From Parapedobacter pyrenivorans (GTDB taxonomy: Bacteria; Bacteroidota; Bacteroidia; Sphingobacteriales; Sphingobacteriaceae), in the NCBI RefSeq assembly GCF_014636865.1, contig NZ_BMER01000005.1, forward strand, positions 370,584 to 434,583: a stretch of DNA of 64,000 bases, read 5' to 3'. Below are positions 8,418 through 16,950 of this stretch, piece by piece. Made by a program: the position numbers and the translations under genes. Under the pieces are notes generated by a model. The model did not search any database. It saw only the letters and a program-made list of their open reading frames with translations, and was not told the DNA's origin. Numbering within the stretch: the stretch's first letter is position 1; every line of letters begins with the position of its first letter.

Positions 8418-9188
8418 TTATAATTTTTCTTGATGCAGTAGGATGGCGTAGGCTTCGTCTTTGACCGCTGTGAACGTATAGGGATTGCGCGCGACGGCAA
8501 AAAGAGCCTCTTCGATGCCTACGTGATTGAGCTGAGCCGCTATTTTAACAATGCCGAGCTGCACTAAAGGGTCATCTTGACTGGTGAGGGACTCGGCCAG
8601 TAGGTCGGCCACTTGTGGATCTTGCAAGTGGCGACTGAGTACGTCCAATGCGGCTAGACGTACGTTGGTATTGTTGTCATGATTCATCGTTTTCGACAGC
8701 ATCAATCGGAGTCGATCGTCCATCCGGCCTGACTGTTCGATTTCCAGGATAGCAGCCAATCGGATGCTTGCCGAGGTGCTATCGGCCAGTCGTGTGGCCA
8801 AGGGCTTAGGTTCGGCTTGCGGTTTCACATGGCGAGTCCTTTCCTGCGGCTCTTCAATCTTAGGTGCCAGCTGTGTTGCTACGGGTTTCTCGATAGGAAC
8901 AATCTCGGTAATAGGCACTTTGGAAATTGGTCGTTGAGCCAGGTCTAGTTTTTCGAGATGCGGCGCATCATAGCGATGATTAAGCAGGACATATGTACAA
9001 GCCACACCGGCCAACAACGCGGCTGCGATCAACCAAGTCGTACGTGGGTATCGCTGAAAGATGTTTTTCTTTACCGGGCGAACGGGCGTAAGCTGGGTTT
9101 TCAGCCGTTGCAGTACTTCGGTGGGTGGTTCGAGGTGGTCGAACGCATCGCGATTTCGCTTTATATATTTCTTTATGGGATCATTCAT
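8418..9188 (-). CDS. Membrane-anchored HEAT-repeat protein, putative anti-sigma factor
   Basis: A 256-residue single-span membrane protein: a cytoplasmic N-terminus of about 50 basic/charged residues, a membrane helix (TTWLIAAALLAGVACTYVLL), a Pro/Lys/Glu-rich linker, and a periplasmic C-terminal half of about four HEAT-like helical repeats (residues ~135-250). Its ATG overlaps the stop of the sigma factor gene (ATGA), so the two are translationally coupled. That coupling and the topology are what one expects of an anti-sigma factor, but no known anti-sigma domain (zinc finger, FecR) is visible; the assignment is by context. The HEAT array could sense a protein partner in the periplasm. Confidence 0.7.
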   Translation of the reverse strand: MNDPIKKYIKRNRDAFDHLEPPTEVLQRLKTQLTPVRPVKKNIFQRYPRTTWLIAAALLAGVACTYVLLNHRYDAPHLEKLDLAQRPISKVPITEIVPIEKPVATQLAPKIEEPQERTRHVKPQAEPKPLATRLADSTSASIRLAAILEIEQSGRMDDRLRLMLSKTMNHDNNTNVRLAALDVLSRHLQDPQVADLLAESLTSQDDPLVQLGIVKIAAQLNHVGIEEALFAVARNPYTFTAVKDEAYAILLHQEKL

Positions 9189-9811
9189 GATGTCTTATTC
9201 TTTAATGATAGCATTACTTTTTTCTTGGCGCGATGGTACTGTGTGCGTACCGTACTGTGTGAGATACCAAGCATTTTTCCGATTTCTTCTTGAGGAATGT
9301 CTTCGAAGAGGTACAGGTTCAGGATCGTTTTGTACCCTTGCGGTAGCTGCTCGATGGCATTCCGCACATCGTCTACTTTGCAATCGAACAATTGATCCTC
9401 ATCCTCGTCATAATCTTCGTCATCGGCAACATCGAACTCGTAGGTGGTGGTAAAGACGACTTTCTTTTTCCGCAAATAGGTGATGGAGCGATTGAGAGCA
9501 ATCCGGTTTACCCAAGCCCCAAAACTGGTTGCGTTCTGCAGGTTGTTGATACCAGCAAAAGCGTGGTAAAACGACTCCTGCAAGATGTCTTCCGCTTCGG
9601 CCGTGTGCGAAATGATGCGGCAGATGGAGTTGTATACCGGTCTGGCGTATTTATTGTACAACTCCGTGAAGCCGATGTCATGCCCTTGCCGACATAAGGC
9701 AATCAAGTCAGTTTCGTCTTTTTTCACTGTAGGCTGCAAGTGATCTATCTTATGTGATTCATTGTTATGTCGTGAACTGCTCACAAATGTTGCATGGGAA
9801 ACTGTTGTCAA
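9185..9811 (-). CDS. ECF-type RNA polymerase sigma factor
   Basis: Sigma-70 family factor of the extracytoplasmic function class. Region 2 is visible as FTELYNKYARPVYNSICRII...EAEDILQESFYHAF, with SFGAWVNRIALNRSITYLRKK for core binding and -10 recognition. Region 4 is LPQGYKTILNLYLFEDIPQEEIGKMLGISHSTVRTQYHRAK, a helix-turn-helix. The two are joined by an acidic linker (DEDYDEDEDQ). The frame opens at a TTG (9811); a GTG at 9727 (KKDETDLIAL follows) gives the usual ECF length of about 180 residues and may be the true start. The overlapping downstream gene is probably its anti-sigma factor, and the DUF4097 protein a third member of the operon. Confidence 0.88.
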   Translation of the reverse strand: MTTVSHATFVSSSRHNNESHKIDHLQPTVKKDETDLIALCRQGHDIGFTELYNKYARPVYNSICRIISHTAEAEDILQESFYHAFAGINNLQNATSFGAWVNRIALNRSITYLRKKKVVFTTTYEFDVADDEDYDEDEDQLFDCKVDDVRNAIEQLPQGYKTILNLYLFEDIPQEEIGKMLGISHSTVRTQYHRAKKKVMLSLKNKTS

Positions 9812-9864
9812 GGTAAAAAATATTAGGAACGTTATGCCTATCTTAGCTCTCGTAATCGATTAGT

Positions 9865-11685
9865 ATGCTGCACCGCATGAAATTACCATCCCTTGGAAAC
9901 CTGTATAAGAATGCAATAATTGTATTCAAGCGCTTTCCGACGCTGTTTGTTACTGTCGTGTTTGCTACGGCATTGTGTTGTTTCCTATTGGATGAGCCCG
10001 CCATTGGTAATGCCACGAAAAACAAGCTTTGGCAATTACTAGCTACCTGTAATCTGCTGTTTACGCTAGGTCTTTCGGTGGATCTTTTTGCGGAATCGAA
10101 AACATATACGCCTATCCGCAAGTGGGTGCTGAGGGTAGCAGCTATGGTGCTCTGTTTATTATTGTATACCGTGTTGGACCCGTCTGAATACCATACGGAC
10201 GTTGTCCGGTTTGGATTGTTTGCTTTTGCCTTTCACCAATTGGTGGCTTTTGCTCCATTTATTACGCACAACGGGAGCAATAACTTTTGGCATTTCAACA
10301 AAAGCATCTTCTTGCGCTTCCTCACCGCCGCCCTCTATTCATTGACGCTGTTTGTGGGGTTGGCCATTGCCATTTTTGCTGTGGAGGAGCTTTTTAACCT
10401 CGACCTGCCTTCAAAAATCTATAGCCAACTTTTTGCGGTGATTGCCATCGGCTTCAACACGCTGTTTTTCTTGGCGGGTGTACCGACGGCATTTGATAGG
10501 GAAACGCTAGGAGCGCAATATCCAAAAGGGCTGAAGATATTCACGCAATATGTGCTTATCCCGCTGATGACCATTTATCTGGGGATTTTATTGATATATG
10601 AGATCAAGATTCTGGCTGATTGGGAGCTGCCAAAAGGTATCGTGGCTACCCTGATCATGGGCTATGCCGTATTCGGTATCCTCTCGCTGCTACTGGTATG
10701 GCCCATCAAAAGCGATGCGGGGAATCGCTGGGTACGGTTATTTTCGCAGTTTTTTTACCTTACCTTAATTCCACTCCTTGCCTTATTGGCATTTGCCATC
10801 TATAAACGAGTTGCCAATTACGGGTTTACGGAAGAACGTCATATCCTTTTGGTATTGGGATTGTGGTTAGCAGGCATTAGTGGCTATTCGCTGCTCTTTC
10901 GAAAAGACAACATCAAGCTGATTCCGATGAGTTTGTTTGCAGTTGCGCTATTGAGTACATTCGGCCCACAGAGCGCCGCCAACATATCGCGCCAGTCCCA
11001 GCAGACGCGCTTAGCTGAAATGCAACGCGTTGAAACCACTGAAGACACCGACCAAGCAGCGAATATCGTTTCCTACCTGGTGGATACCCATGGGCTGCAA
11101 TCGCTACAGGATTTTACGGAAACAGACCTTGGAGTCCTCGATAAGGAAATTACGGAGAAACATGCGGAGCTGTCCCGTTATAGCATCAATAGCCTGAAGC
11201 GTGATACCATCTTCACGTTGTTAAACATATCTCCAGGAGGAGCAGGGATGGGGCGTTATCTCTACATCACCCGTGATGACCACGGATTAATGCCCATCAG
11301 TGGGTACAATTATGGTTATAGAGTCGAATCGTATCAAGCCGCCTCAGCGGAAGTAAGGATCGGAAGTCATCGGTGTGAAGTTGTACTGGATCAAGAAACC
11401 AGGGAGGTAACGATAGAAATGGATAACGATAGTACGATCGTATTTAGTTTGGTGCCGTTGATCGATGAGATTTATCAGGCGTATAAAGACGGGAGATTGA
11501 CAAAAAGGGCTGACGGTGGAGATCAGTTTTCCTACCCTTCAGACCGCATGCGTTTGCAAAAAGAGAACAGCCAATTTGCCGTGGCATTGATGCTGGAGCA
11601 GCTGAATGGGAACTTTCGCACAAACCGCAGCAGATCTGATTACGGTTTTAGTTTCAGTGGCTATTTGCTATTTAAGGAAAAATGA
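9865..11685 (+). CDS. DUF4153 multi-pass membrane protein
   Basis: A 606-residue inner-membrane protein. About eleven hydrophobic segments occupy residues 20-370 (for example TLFVTVVFATALCCFLL and ILLIYEIKIL), matching the DUF4153 family of Bacteroidota. A soluble C-terminal domain of about 230 residues follows and is probably extracytoplasmic. The family has no established function. The gene is divergent from the ECF sigma operon, with only 53 bases between start codons, so shared regulation is possible. A second in-frame ATG (MKLPSLGN) lies four codons into the ORF at 9877. No terminator follows directly; the next 350 bases are a leader region. Confidence 0.8.
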   Translation: MLHRMKLPSLGNLYKNAIIVFKRFPTLFVTVVFATALCCFLLDEPAIGNATKNKLWQLLATCNLLFTLGLSVDLFAESKTYTPIRKWVLRVAAMVLCLLLYTVLDPSEYHTDVVRFGLFAFAFHQLVAFAPFITHNGSNNFWHFNKSIFLRFLTAALYSLTLFVGLAIAIFAVEELFNLDLPSKIYSQLFAVIAIGFNTLFFLAGVPTAFDRETLGAQYPKGLKIFTQYVLIPLMTIYLGILLIYEIKILADWELPKGIVATLIMGYAVFGILSLLLVWPIKSDAGNRWVRLFSQFFYLTLIPLLALLAFAIYKRVANYGFTEERHILLVLGLWLAGISGYSLLFRKDNIKLIPMSLFAVALLSTFGPQSAANISRQSQQTRLAEMQRVETTEDTDQAANIVSYLVDTHGLQSLQDFTETDLGVLDKEITEKHAELSRYSINSLKRDTIFTLLNISPGGAGMGRYLYITRDDHGLMPISGYNYGYRVESYQAASAEVRIGSHRCEVVLDQETREVTIEMDNDSTIVFSLVPLIDEIYQAYKDGRLTKRADGGDQFSYPSDRMRLQKENSQFAVALMLEQLNGNFRTNRSRSDYGFSFSGYLLFKEK

Positions 11686-11784
11686 TGGCATCCAAGTAAC
11701 CATCTGGTATAGCATGCGGTCTTGAGCTGCTGTATTACTACTATTCCGCAAACGCTGCTAAACACCGCGCTGTGATGGGATGAA

Positions 11785-11804
11785 AATACCTATTTTTAGG
11801 TATT
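11785..11804. promoter_or_regulatory. Operator-like palindrome AATACCTA-TTTT-TAGGTATT
   Basis: A perfect 8-bp inverted repeat with a 4-base loop, flanked by A/T. It sits about 230 bases upstream of the patatin-like gene and 100 bases after the DUF4153 stop. A symmetric AT-rich palindrome of this size suits a dimeric transcription factor, and could also form a small RNA hairpin. The protein that binds is unknown. Confidence 0.45.
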
Positions 11805-11973
11805 GATTTTAAACAAGTTACCACCGACCTTCATCTTGGTTTTTCAATCGGAATAAATTGATTCAATCGGGATGAGATTTGCCTGATATTTCTTTTTGAA
11901 AGTGGTAGTTCAAGCAGGTTTCATCACTAGTAGAAAGTATTGTTGGTTTGCGAGGCCCTCAGGGCTATTCCTA

Positions 11974-12004
11974 CTGGTCGGTAAATGTACCGGCCAGTTT
12001 TTTT
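11974..12004 (+). terminator. Intrinsic terminator in the leader of the patatin-like gene
   Basis: CTGGTCGGTA (11974-11983) pairs with TACCGGCCAG (11988-11997) through ten pairs, one a G-U wobble that forms only on plus-strand RNA, with an AATG loop and then seven T (11998-12004). This is a strand-specific Rho-independent terminator ending 27 bases before the ATG at 12032 and 290 bases after the last upstream gene. It must end either a small RNA or an attenuated leader. Confidence 0.8.
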
Positions 12005-12031
12005 CAAAATGGCCTTAAAATACGATTACTG

Positions 12032-14353
12032 ATGAGCACAAATAGACGCTATAACTTCTTGCTGAAACTTTATAGCACGGTCAAACTTAATATCTTTTAC
12101 ATCCTATTGTCGTTACTGGTTCCTGTGATTTTATGGAAAGTGCAGGTGGGCCGAGATATTGTTGTAAGCTTAGTCGAAAAAGGAACACCTAATTACCTAA
12201 ACATTCCCTTACTTATTGCATCGTTTTCGCTATTGGCGTTGAGCAATTGGGTGATTCCGGTATTGGCTATCGATATCTGGAAGTTCGTTTTACGACGGAA
12301 CGCCAAGTCACAGTTGTTATATGGCGGGCTAATTGGGCTCTACAATGGAGATCATGTAGCCGGAAAAGGGCAATTCCCGATACGGTATTTCGCAAGCTTG
12401 CCCTGGGTGATTTTTTTATACGTTGCCGTATATTCGCTTTTTCCCAACAGGCCTATAATCGCGATAATTACTATCATCACATTGGTAGCACTTGTGATCT
12501 TGCTGGATTGGGCGTATCGGGGGAAGCGCGTACCCGCCATATTTCAGGGTTTGTGGGACAATGTAGCCGAAACCAAAACGGGCAACCGGACGAAGGCGCT
12601 CCGGTATGTGATAGTCATGGGTATGGTATTCTTACTTTTCCTTGTGGCAATCGGTGTATTAGGAGCTTGGTTGCGCGACAGTACAGATGGGCTCTCCGTG
12701 CTGGTGATCGGAGCAAATTTTGTGGGTATCTTGGCGAATTATGCCTATATGAAATTCGCCGAAAATGTGGACGTGCGTGTTGTTAGCATATCGTATTTCG
12801 TAAGCAAGTACACCCATGTGCTGTCTTTGTCGTTTATGATTATCGTGGCAATACTGTTGCAAACCAGTAATGGACGTGCTTGGCCAGTGGAAATCGGGTT
12901 TTTCTCGCCCATTTTTGTGTTGATCATTGCCATCTCGCTTTACCTTTTTCTAGCCGATGTGTTGGTGACGGCGCAGTTGAATATCACGCGAATTTACAAC
13001 GGAGATCCAGCAAAGTACGATCCGGTAAGCGATGGACATCCGGTGAAGGCAGCATGGATCTGGTATCGGCCTTTGATACGTTTTATTGCATTGGGTTTTG
13101 TGTTTCTGTTTTTTTTCAATTCCATTAATTCGCATCGGATCCGCAAGGATGCCGTGCAATCCGACAAAACCAATACAGCCACGATGAGACCCACGTTGAC
13201 CGCCTATTTCGATAAATGGGCCGAAAGTCGTAAACCAGAAAGAGGTGATACACTGAATGTGTACCTGGTGTCTGGGCAGGGAGGTGGCTCGCGGGCTGCA
13301 GTTTGGTTCTTTATGGCGATGAACTATCTGGATAGTTTAGAAAGCACCCCGTCCACTCGATTCTCGGATCGGGTGTTCTCCATATCCACAGTATCGGGGT
13401 CTACCTCCGGAGCGGCCATGTATCTTGCAGACCGGTACCTGAAGGTAACTCCGCAAGCGGATGCGGTGGTACCTCGCATGAAGACGATTTATGCCAAAAA
13501 CTATCTCAGCAGCTCGTTTTGGGGAGCATTGATAGGTGATGGTTTCGAAGGGTTCAGGCACGAAGTATTTGGCCGCCTGCTTGACTCCAGGCCGGCCTTT
13601 CCGAAGGACAGGAACTTTTACTTTCAACAAGAGGAGGTAAAAGGGTATACCGACGCTACCCCGATGCGGGAGGCCAACGAAATTGACGCGTTTTTCAAAG
13701 GGGATTACCTGGAACCCTATGTGGCCGAAGAGCTGGGGACTATCGGTACGGGAATGCCTCTTTTCTTTATCAATAGTGCAGTAGTGGAAACGGGAGAACG
13801 CGGTGTGTTTGCTCCTGTGGATTTGCCGAGTTTCAGTTTGGGCACTGATCTCTATGGGTTGTTTAAGCGGCATAATACAACCTACGGTATCCCATTGATT
13901 ACCTGCGTAAACCAAAGCCAGGCTTTCCCCGTTATCAATGCATATAACTACCTGGATGGTGCAGGCCGATTGATCGATGGCGGTATCTATGAGAATTCAG
14001 GCACGGCTACCACGTTGGAAATCTATGAAACGTTGCGGCGGCATGTCGAAGCCAAACAGGATACATCCTATGCAGTTAGGTTTATATGCATCAATATCGT
14101 AAATACGAATATGGATGCGGCTAAAGATGCAATCCGCTATCGGCCAGCTTCGGTGCTCAATACGTTAACAGCGGCTTTTCAAAGCCCATTTGGCGGTCAC
14201 GAGCAATTCAGCTATCGGAATATCCTGAGAAGGGTGCTGGCCCCGGATACAGCCTATTCGTTTCCCTTGAATAGGCCTGTGCCGCTGACGCGCATGCTAC
14301 AGCCTGCGGCCATTGATACGATGTATGTAGCCCTACGTAGTATGGGTCACTAA
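12032..14353 (+). CDS. Patatin-like phospholipase domain membrane protein
   Basis: A protein of about 773 residues starting at ATG 12032; the frame opens earlier, but the upstream part would read through the terminator. The N-terminal half has about ten membrane segments (residues ~20-370). The C-terminal half is a patatin-like hydrolase domain: the oxyanion loop is SGQGGGSRA (residues 414-422), the nucleophile elbow is GSTSG (456-460) and the Asp motif is DGG (649-651). Patatin-like enzymes cleave acyl esters of lipids using a Ser-Asp dyad. The elbow is unusual: the central GxSxG position is Thr458, with serines on both sides, so activity is uncertain. It ends convergently, overlapping the PorP/SprF gene by 4 bases. 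Confidence 0.75.
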   Translation: MSTNRRYNFLLKLYSTVKLNIFYILLSLLVPVILWKVQVGRDIVVSLVEKGTPNYLNIPLLIASFSLLALSNWVIPVLAIDIWKFVLRRNAKSQLLYGGLIGLYNGDHVAGKGQFPIRYFASLPWVIFLYVAVYSLFPNRPIIAIITIITLVALVILLDWAYRGKRVPAIFQGLWDNVAETKTGNRTKALRYVIVMGMVFLLFLVAIGVLGAWLRDSTDGLSVLVIGANFVGILANYAYMKFAENVDVRVVSISYFVSKYTHVLSLSFMIIVAILLQTSNGRAWPVEIGFFSPIFVLIIAISLYLFLADVLVTAQLNITRIYNGDPAKYDPVSDGHPVKAAWIWYRPLIRFIALGFVFLFFFNSINSHRIRKDAVQSDKTNTATMRPTLTAYFDKWAESRKPERGDTLNVYLVSGQGGGSRAAVWFFMAMNYLDSLESTPSTRFSDRVFSISTVSGSTSGAAMYLADRYLKVTPQADAVVPRMKTIYAKNYLSSSFWGALIGDGFEGFRHEVFGRLLDSRPAFPKDRNFYFQQEEVKGYTDATPMREANEIDAFFKGDYLEPYVAEELGTIGTGMPLFFINSAVVETGERGVFAPVDLPSFSLGTDLYGLFKRHNTTYGIPLITCVNQSQAFPVINAYNYLDGAGRLIDGGIYENSGTATTLEIYETLRRHVEAKQDTSYAVRFICINIVNTNMDAAKDAIRYRPASVLNTLTAAFQSPFGGHEQFSYRNILRRVLAPDTAYSFPLNRPVPLTRMLQPAAIDTMYVALRSMGH

Positions 14354-15357
14354 AAGTAACATTTAATCCGGTCGAGCGGTCTTCCCAATGTAACGCCCAA
14401 TGTCATTTCATGTGAGCCGTTTTGCAACCCATTTAGGCGGCTTAACATATAATCATACGAATATCCGATACGGAGCCGGTCGGTCGCGAAAATCTGCATG
14501 ACGAAAGAAACCGCGTTCATGCCACTCAGTCGATCACCCGTAAAGCGCCGGTAGTCCCTGCGGAATGCGGAAACTCCGGTGCGGATTCCTCCCCCCAACC
14601 ACAATCGATCGCTGAAGATGGCCATTACATTGATGTCTAGGCTGGAGGGGCCGAGGAAATCATCTTTGTATAATAAGCTGGGGCGTAGTTTCAGCGACTC
14701 GTTGACATCTACCAACATTCCGCCGATAAGATATAAGTGCCGTTTACGCCTGATGCGATCCACGGTGGTTTGGTCCCATCGGAAAAGATTGTCGGCGCTA
14801 GTTCCTGAGAGCAGATCCATGATGGAAGCGCCGGCATACCACCTGGCGTTGTGGTAATAGATTCCGAAACGGATATCCGGCACGAAATTACTGATCTTGC
14901 CTGTGGGAAGCACGTTGTCACCATCGTCGAGCACGGTAATCATTGTGCCATCCAAGCTATATTGTGTCAATCCAGCACCTACACCAAAGCTAAGCCGTTG
15001 GGTGTCCTCGCGGTCCAGACGGAGTCGGTAAGCATAGTTGAGGTAGGCTGAAGTGGCGGTCTGTGGGCCGAGTTGATCGGCCATAATCTGCACACCGCCG
15101 CCATGCCGCCGTGCACCATATAGGTCGAGCAACCCATCTATTGAAAGCAACCCCGTTTGAGGGGCACCCTCCAAATCCACCCATTGGCTCCGGAGGCCAA
15201 GCTGGGCAAACAACTCTTCCTTGTAGCCTGCATATGCGGGATTTACGCTCATCGAGTTAAATACATATTGCGTAAACTGGACGTTTTGCTGGGCCCGTGC
15301 ACCACTCATCATACCCAAACAGAGCAACAGTACCAAGCTTTTGAATATTCTTTTCAT
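14350..15357 (-). CDS. PorP/SprF family type IX secretion membrane protein
   Basis: A 335-residue outer-membrane protein with a signal peptide (cleavage after SGARAQ, about residue 22) and the family opening NVQFTQYVFNSMSVNPAYAGYKE. It continues as a beta-barrel rich in alternating aromatic strands and ends in GVTLGRPLDRIKCYF. PorP/SprF proteins work with T9SS to place cargo bearing type B sorting domains on the cell surface. It is the last gene of a tight four-gene operon (15 bases after the T9SS cargo gene), so it very likely handles that cargo. Confidence 0.92.
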   Translation of the reverse strand: MKRIFKSLVLLLCLGMMSGARAQQNVQFTQYVFNSMSVNPAYAGYKEELFAQLGLRSQWVDLEGAPQTGLLSIDGLLDLYGARRHGGGVQIMADQLGPQTATSAYLNYAYRLRLDREDTQRLSFGVGAGLTQYSLDGTMITVLDDGDNVLPTGKISNFVPDIRFGIYYHNARWYAGASIMDLLSGTSADNLFRWDQTTVDRIRRKRHLYLIGGMLVDVNESLKLRPSLLYKDDFLGPSSLDINVMAIFSDRLWLGGGIRTGVSAFRRDYRRFTGDRLSGMNAVSFVMQIFATDRLRIGYSYDYMLSRLNGLQNGSHEMTLGVTLGRPLDRIKCYF

Positions 15358-15372
15358 GGTAGTCGTGTCTTT

Positions 15373-16935
15373 TTATTGGCGCTTTACCAGCACCCAGCCC
15401 TTACGGATGGTTTCCATCCCATCCTTTTTCAACAACAGTCTATAGTAGTACGTCCCATCACTTACCCCGGCACCGTCCCAATTTTGCTGGTAACTGCGGC
15501 TACGGTATACTTCATTGCCCCAGCGGTTGAAGATAGTCAGATCAGCATTATCATAATTTTCTAATCCCTGGATGACGAACAAGTCGTTTTTGCCGTCACT
15601 ATTGGGTGTAACGGCATTCGGGATGAGCAGTTCGGCCAATCGCACAACCATGCGAACGGTAGCGAAATCTTTCGATCCATTTTCATCGATGATTTCATAC
15701 ACAAACGTATCGTCGCCAACGAATCCCGGGGTGGACCTGTAGGTGATGCTGCCGTCGCTATTGACGAAGACTGATCCATTTTTCGGTTGCACCACCACAC
15801 GCACACGGCCCACAATAATCGGACTCTTGCCCGGCAAGTCATTTTCGAGTACCATTACGGTAAGCCGTCGACCGGACGGGCCCTCACCTTCATCATCTGT
15901 TGCCTGCGGTCCGCGACTGCCTGATATCAATTTCGTCAGCCAGCTGTCATTGGCGGATGCCGTAGCCGCCGTCACCCAATCCCGGGCATGTACACCTTGG
16001 GCAATTCGTTCTGTATTACCCCCCATCCAATTGCCGCTGCCCGCATATTGGACGATTTGCGCACGCTCGTCGACATAGGCGCTGCCATTGGTTACACTAT
16101 TGTGTTGTAGGGTATAGGCCGTATACACGGCTTCATCCGCATAGATATGCCACATGCGATCCACGCCAGCTTCGGCCTCTCGCTCGGTGATCAGCGTATC
16201 GGATGCCACGTAATCCTGCACCCCTACGTAGAGCGTAACAGTGTTGGCCGGAGACAAGGTGGCCGGTGTATAATCGCCCTCGGCGATGCCGACCGGAAAC
16301 GTAAAAGGAAGTGCGGTAGTGTAGGTTTTCGCAATATGGGCTGTTGTGCTATTGCCCGTCACCACCATGCGGTCGCGGCTGTAGCCGAGCAGACTTCCTT
16401 CGGGGCCGATATATAGATCATGGCCGTTGAGCAACAAATCACCGCTGTCTATGGCAAACTTAAATTCCCCGTTGAGGTGTAAGGCCGCTGCTTTTGGGGC
16501 GTGTGCAGGTAATTCGCTGTCATAACCTGGATCGACGAGATCGGCTAGTAAGAGGTTACCGGGGTTTCGTAATTCAATGGCGACACCAATGGGCTGGCCA
16601 TTGTTGCCATCGATTTGCGTAGGACCTGATGGCGCATTTTCGTAAAACGGGTTAGTACCCGGATTGTGGATAATGATTTTGCCCGTACCCGTAAAAGTGG
16701 CCGTGGGCGCGATCCAGATGTTTCGGCTCCAGATTTCGAGCGTGCCGTTAATCTCCCAATGCGCATTCGGGCCGAAATAGCTGGTTTCGGCAAAGCGGAG
16801 TTCTACGGTTTCAGGCGCAATAATAACAGTTGAATTATCGGCAGTGGAGCTGCCGGCGCCGGTTTGGGCGTATAACATATCTTTTGTGAGGAAAGTCACC
16901 AAACAGCAAACGATATATCGATAGGCACGGCTCAT
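15373..16935 (-). CDS. T9SS type B cargo with gliding-motility-associated C-terminal domain
   Basis: A 520-residue secreted protein: a signal peptide up to about residue 24 (MLYAQ), a beta-rich body, an Ig/cadherin-like bacterial domain (about 345-430; the motif VLENDLPG...FVGDDTFVYEI is typical), and a C-terminal gliding-type sorting domain (about 435-520). The latter shows the hallmark IPNAVTPNSDGKNDLFVI, LTIFNRWGNEVYRS, NWDG and GTYYYRLLLKKDG. The sorting domain directs export by T9SS and attachment with a PorP/SprF partner, which is encoded directly downstream. Probably an adhesin or surface-layer component; the ligand is unknown. Confidence 0.92.
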   Translation of the reverse strand: MSRAYRYIVCCLVTFLTKDMLYAQTGAGSSTADNSTVIIAPETVELRFAETSYFGPNAHWEINGTLEIWSRNIWIAPTATFTGTGKIIIHNPGTNPFYENAPSGPTQIDGNNGQPIGVAIELRNPGNLLLADLVDPGYDSELPAHAPKAAALHLNGEFKFAIDSGDLLLNGHDLYIGPEGSLLGYSRDRMVVTGNSTTAHIAKTYTTALPFTFPVGIAEGDYTPATLSPANTVTLYVGVQDYVASDTLITEREAEAGVDRMWHIYADEAVYTAYTLQHNSVTNGSAYVDERAQIVQYAGSGNWMGGNTERIAQGVHARDWVTAATASANDSWLTKLISGSRGPQATDDEGEGPSGRRLTVMVLENDLPGKSPIIVGRVRVVVQPKNGSVFVNSDGSITYRSTPGFVGDDTFVYEIIDENGSKDFATVRMVVRLAELLIPNAVTPNSDGKNDLFVIQGLENYDNADLTIFNRWGNEVYRSRSYQQNWDGAGVSDGTYYYRLLLKKDGMETIRKGWVLVKRQ

Positions 16936-16950
16936 TTTAGTATTCGGTTG

